From NCBI GenBank assembly GCA_029204225.1, contig CM055107.1, positions 45,551,071-45,615,070 of the forward strand: 64,000 nt of DNA, in the 5' to 3' direction. Below the pieces are notes generated by a model. That model was given only the letters and a program-made list of their open reading frames with translations. It made no database searches and was not told the DNA's origin. Shown one piece after another: positions 61,428 through 64,000 of this stretch; within the stretch, counting starts at the first letter, position 1, and each line of letters opens with the position of its first letter. This DNA is from Diphasiastrum complanatum. Lineage: Eukaryota > Streptophyta > Lycopodiopsida > Lycopodiales > Lycopodiaceae. The position numbers were made by a program, and so were the translations under genes.

Positions 61428-62807
61428 TGTTAAAAATTGTAAAACATATCTATCTTATGTTTGTTGTTGATGTTTGGGGGGTCCTACCCATGTAAATACT
61501 TTGTACATATCCAAGGTATGTGAATTGAGAACATATCCTTGTAGAATAGGGTGAGTTTGGGTTAGGTAGATCAAGTTCAAATGACATGCATAAAGTCTAG
61601 TTGGTCTAGCATGACATGCAACAATGTTGACAATGTCTAGATTGACATGCATGTAGAATTTCACATGGAATTGGTCAAATATGGCCTAGTAGAAACTCGA
61701 GCTATAATAAATGCATTGTGTCCTAATTTTACATTGAGACATGCAAGACATGCAAATATTCTAATGGACACATGCATGTAGTTTTTAGGCTCATAGTTGA
61801 GAATTTGACATTTGGAGAAAGTAGGTGGAAGTTAGGTGCAATCTATGCATGCAAGCAGTTAGGTGTCAAGATAATAGTAGTTTGCACTTGAATATGAAGA
61901 AAAAAAAACGTTTCTATTACCAAAGCTTTGCTAGCTTTTAGCCCTTAGTTTGACAAAAAGACACGAAGTGAAAATGTTCGTGAACATCACGAAAGGCACG
62001 AAGCGAAAATGTTTGTGAACACCCTAACGAAGAGACACGAACGCGAAAAGTTCGTGAAAGAAAATTTTTCGTGATACAGCAGGAGAAAGTCAAACAACGC
62101 GAAAGTCAAACGGCTTGAAGCGACATGAAAATCTTTGCGACACTTTTTGGCCTTCACGCTCCAAAGGATCAAGAAGATCATGCAAGTATCAAGAAGTACA
62201 AAAACCCCTGATCTGATATGATGATGTCAGCGGAAGAGTGTTAGGATGTGCCTAACCCACTCTCTTGTAATCCATGATTAGTTATAGATTGTTTAGTCTA
62301 TCTAATCTAGTGTGCTACTCTGAATGTATAAGATACATACAGTAGGAGATAGAAATACATAGAATACACACTATAGAATAGAAGTCCGCTTGCAAGCAGG
62401 ATCCACAGAGATCCAGGAAGTCCGAGAGTAAGCTAGACATTACTCGTGGGAGAACACCACTTCTCTCACACCAATGCGGTGTGTGGGTCTGTCATACAGC
62501 GCTCGAAATCAAGAGGATCAATAGATGATACTGTAACTATTACTACGCACATATCACTCCTAATTTTGTTTGAACTTGAATGAATTACTGTCTGTCATCG
62601 CGCGTGTATCTCATTCACTCATTTTAGCAATTCCGCACACTGGTTCAGTTTTTGTTGAATGATGTATTAATCTAGAACGTAGATCAGCAGTGTCTGTCTA
62701 CATTCTGGAGGATTGTAGGGATGATATAGCCGACAATGACCAGTAATCATATCTGAAATCTATCCAAATTGTTTTTCGTTCGCGATTGATTTGATTTCAC
62801 CTCAACA
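61428..62807 (+). mobile_element. Probable LTR (about 1.38 kb) of a copia-type element
   Basis: Purine-rich AATGAGGAG precedes TGTTAAAAATTG at 61428. The right end CCTCAACA at 62807 is followed by TCAATATCAGAGCTCG, resembling the tRNA-Met primer site. Inside are repeated units with GCGAAAATGTTCGTGAAC and variants (61965-62080). No second copy lies in the window, so the boundaries are inferred. Confidence 0.4.
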
Positions 62808-64000
62808 ATGTCAATATCAGAGCTCGTTCAAGTTTCGTTTCGCTTCGCTTTGTTTCGTCCAGTTCGTTTCGTTTCGTTTCATTTTGTTTCAAAGCTTGAT
62901 TGATATTTGCAATTTGCGTTCCACATTTTTTCACATCAAAATAGGTGTAGGAAATGCATTGAATGCAAGAAGTACCACAAATTTTGGCTCTCCTACATAT
63001 GTACATATCATTCTCACTCATTTAAAAAAAAATGAAGAATCAAGTTTTGGTAATTTCATAATGTCAAATTTGGATCTCATTTCTATGTTGCTTGCAATTG
63101 TATTCTCTCTCTGACTCAAATTTTGTGTCTTCTTCATACATGATCTTGCTTGTGTACTTCCCTTTTTGTGAGGAATTAATGTAGCTTTGATCTGTAGCAT
63201 TCTAGATTGTGCTCTGGCCTCAGATCTGTTGGTAGATTGCAAGTTTGCTCTACAGGTGATCTATGTGCCACCATAAAGCATGGTAAAGATCATTCACACA
63301 TTTGTTGTGGTTCCCCACACATGTGAATTTGCTGGATTTTCATCACCATTTACTTGTCATATTGTTGTGAACAAAATGGCATGTTCAAAATTGGTATTTT
63401 TTTTTCTCCATATATATCTATTGTTCAATGAAGTAGTTGATTGCTCAATCAGCTTCAACTACTTGTATCCCTCTACCTCCTTTCATTTCAAAGAAAAGAA
63501 ATATGTGTGCATGGTTGGCAAGTGGAAAGCATTATTAAATAAATACGTACTTGCCTTGGATAGAATTTGTTGCATCTCCATCGTATTGCTAGATTTTTAA
63601 TAGCTATATTATTTGAACACAATGGATTGTGCTATGAGATATAACACCATTTTCCAAACGTAGATTGAATATTACTTCATAGTTATGCTATTTTGTGGCA
63701 TATTGTAGTCATCTTATTGTGGAGAAAATGCCACATTTAAAGATAATGTTTTGTTTGGTTGTTTCTACTCTTCTATTTTTTGATTCGTATCCTCCACCAA
63801 AAATTATGAAGTGCTCACCATCCTCCAAAGTCCCTTTCTTTTTTGGAAATGTACATGTACAAGTTGGTGAATTGAATGCAAGTGTATTGTGCAATTCATT
63901 TCTAGCAAACAAAATATCCTCTTCTTTTGTTGACAAGAAATTGTCAAAATATGTGATTTAGCAAGTCATAAACTTGCATAATTCACATGCATTTACTCAA
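62808..64000 (+). other. Sequence right of the probable primer site; no domain recognised
   Basis: A short irregular (TTTCG)n tract lies at about 62835-62880. Open stretches at 63280-63600 and 63695-63961 (plus) have no recognisable motif and are AT-rich. It could be the leader of the next element. Confidence 0.4.

Noticed and set aside
63280-63961. Open frames near the right edge as small secreted proteins
   Set aside because: Hydrophobic from T-rich composition only; no conserved pattern, no introns or partners.

Overview
This is nuclear DNA from a land plant with a large, transposon-filled genome. The two recognisable genes are plant genes with GT-AG introns: a receptor-like kinase of the LRR-VIII-1 type and a plastid glutamate-1-semialdehyde aminomutase. 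Most of the rest is Ty1/copia and Ty3/gypsy debris primed by initiator tRNA-Met. The species cannot be fixed from the window; a fern or gymnosperm-like genome would fit the long introns and repeat load, but that is inference.

Layout. 0.9-13.1 kb (+): LRR receptor kinase. Fourteen consecutive exons splice in frame from a mid-ectodomain LRR to the stop, about 771 residues. The signal peptide and first LRRs are missing or lie in a broken block at 0.9-1.25 kb. Its largest intron (5.2-8.7 kb) carries retroelement debris. 13.1-17.8 kb: no gene recognised, plus an unidentified repeat shared with 34.6-36.2 kb. 17.8-21.3 kb: minus-strand Ty3/gypsy gag with LTR and PBS, a 142-nt uninterrupted (GA)n tract, and a second related LTR. 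21.3-29.1 kb: a nested cluster of one copia family, in both orientations, with three LTR copies and an 811-nt TIR element inserted in one of them. 29.1-30.0 kb: gypsy protease relic. 30.0-34.6 kb (+): copia element with a 473-nt LTR, perfect PBS, about 2.6-kb leader, gag and integrase, but no reverse transcriptase. 34.6-39.2 kb: AT-rich, fold-back-like and tandem-repeat DNA. 39.5-39.7 kb (-): one orphan exon of a DUF639-type gene. 40.56-40.73 kb: tRNA-derived SINE with target-site duplication. 41.6-43.9 kb (+): three-exon GSA aminomutase gene, apparently intact (486 aa). 46.2-47.8 kb: copia integrase fragment broken by a second copy of the 30.0-kb LTR. 49.13-54.38 kb (-): a complete-boundary copia insertion with 5-bp target duplication AGTAG, LTRs of very different length and most of the reverse transcriptase deleted. 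55.05-56.35 kb: 1.3-kb element with 388-nt terminal inverted repeats. 58.5-62.8 kb (+): copia RT fragment, Mutator-like transposase relic, a zinc-knuckle gag, an orphan 246-codon ORF and a probable 1.4-kb LTR.

The two host genes are functionally unrelated: one is plasma-membrane signalling, the other the committed plastid step of tetrapyrrole (chlorophyll and heme) synthesis. I found no tRNA, rRNA, CRISPR or operon-like structure. The most distinctive non-coding items are the 388-nt TIR element, the two small insertions with clean target duplications (SINE; 811-nt TIR element), and the repeated loss of the RT core in otherwise recognisable copia elements.
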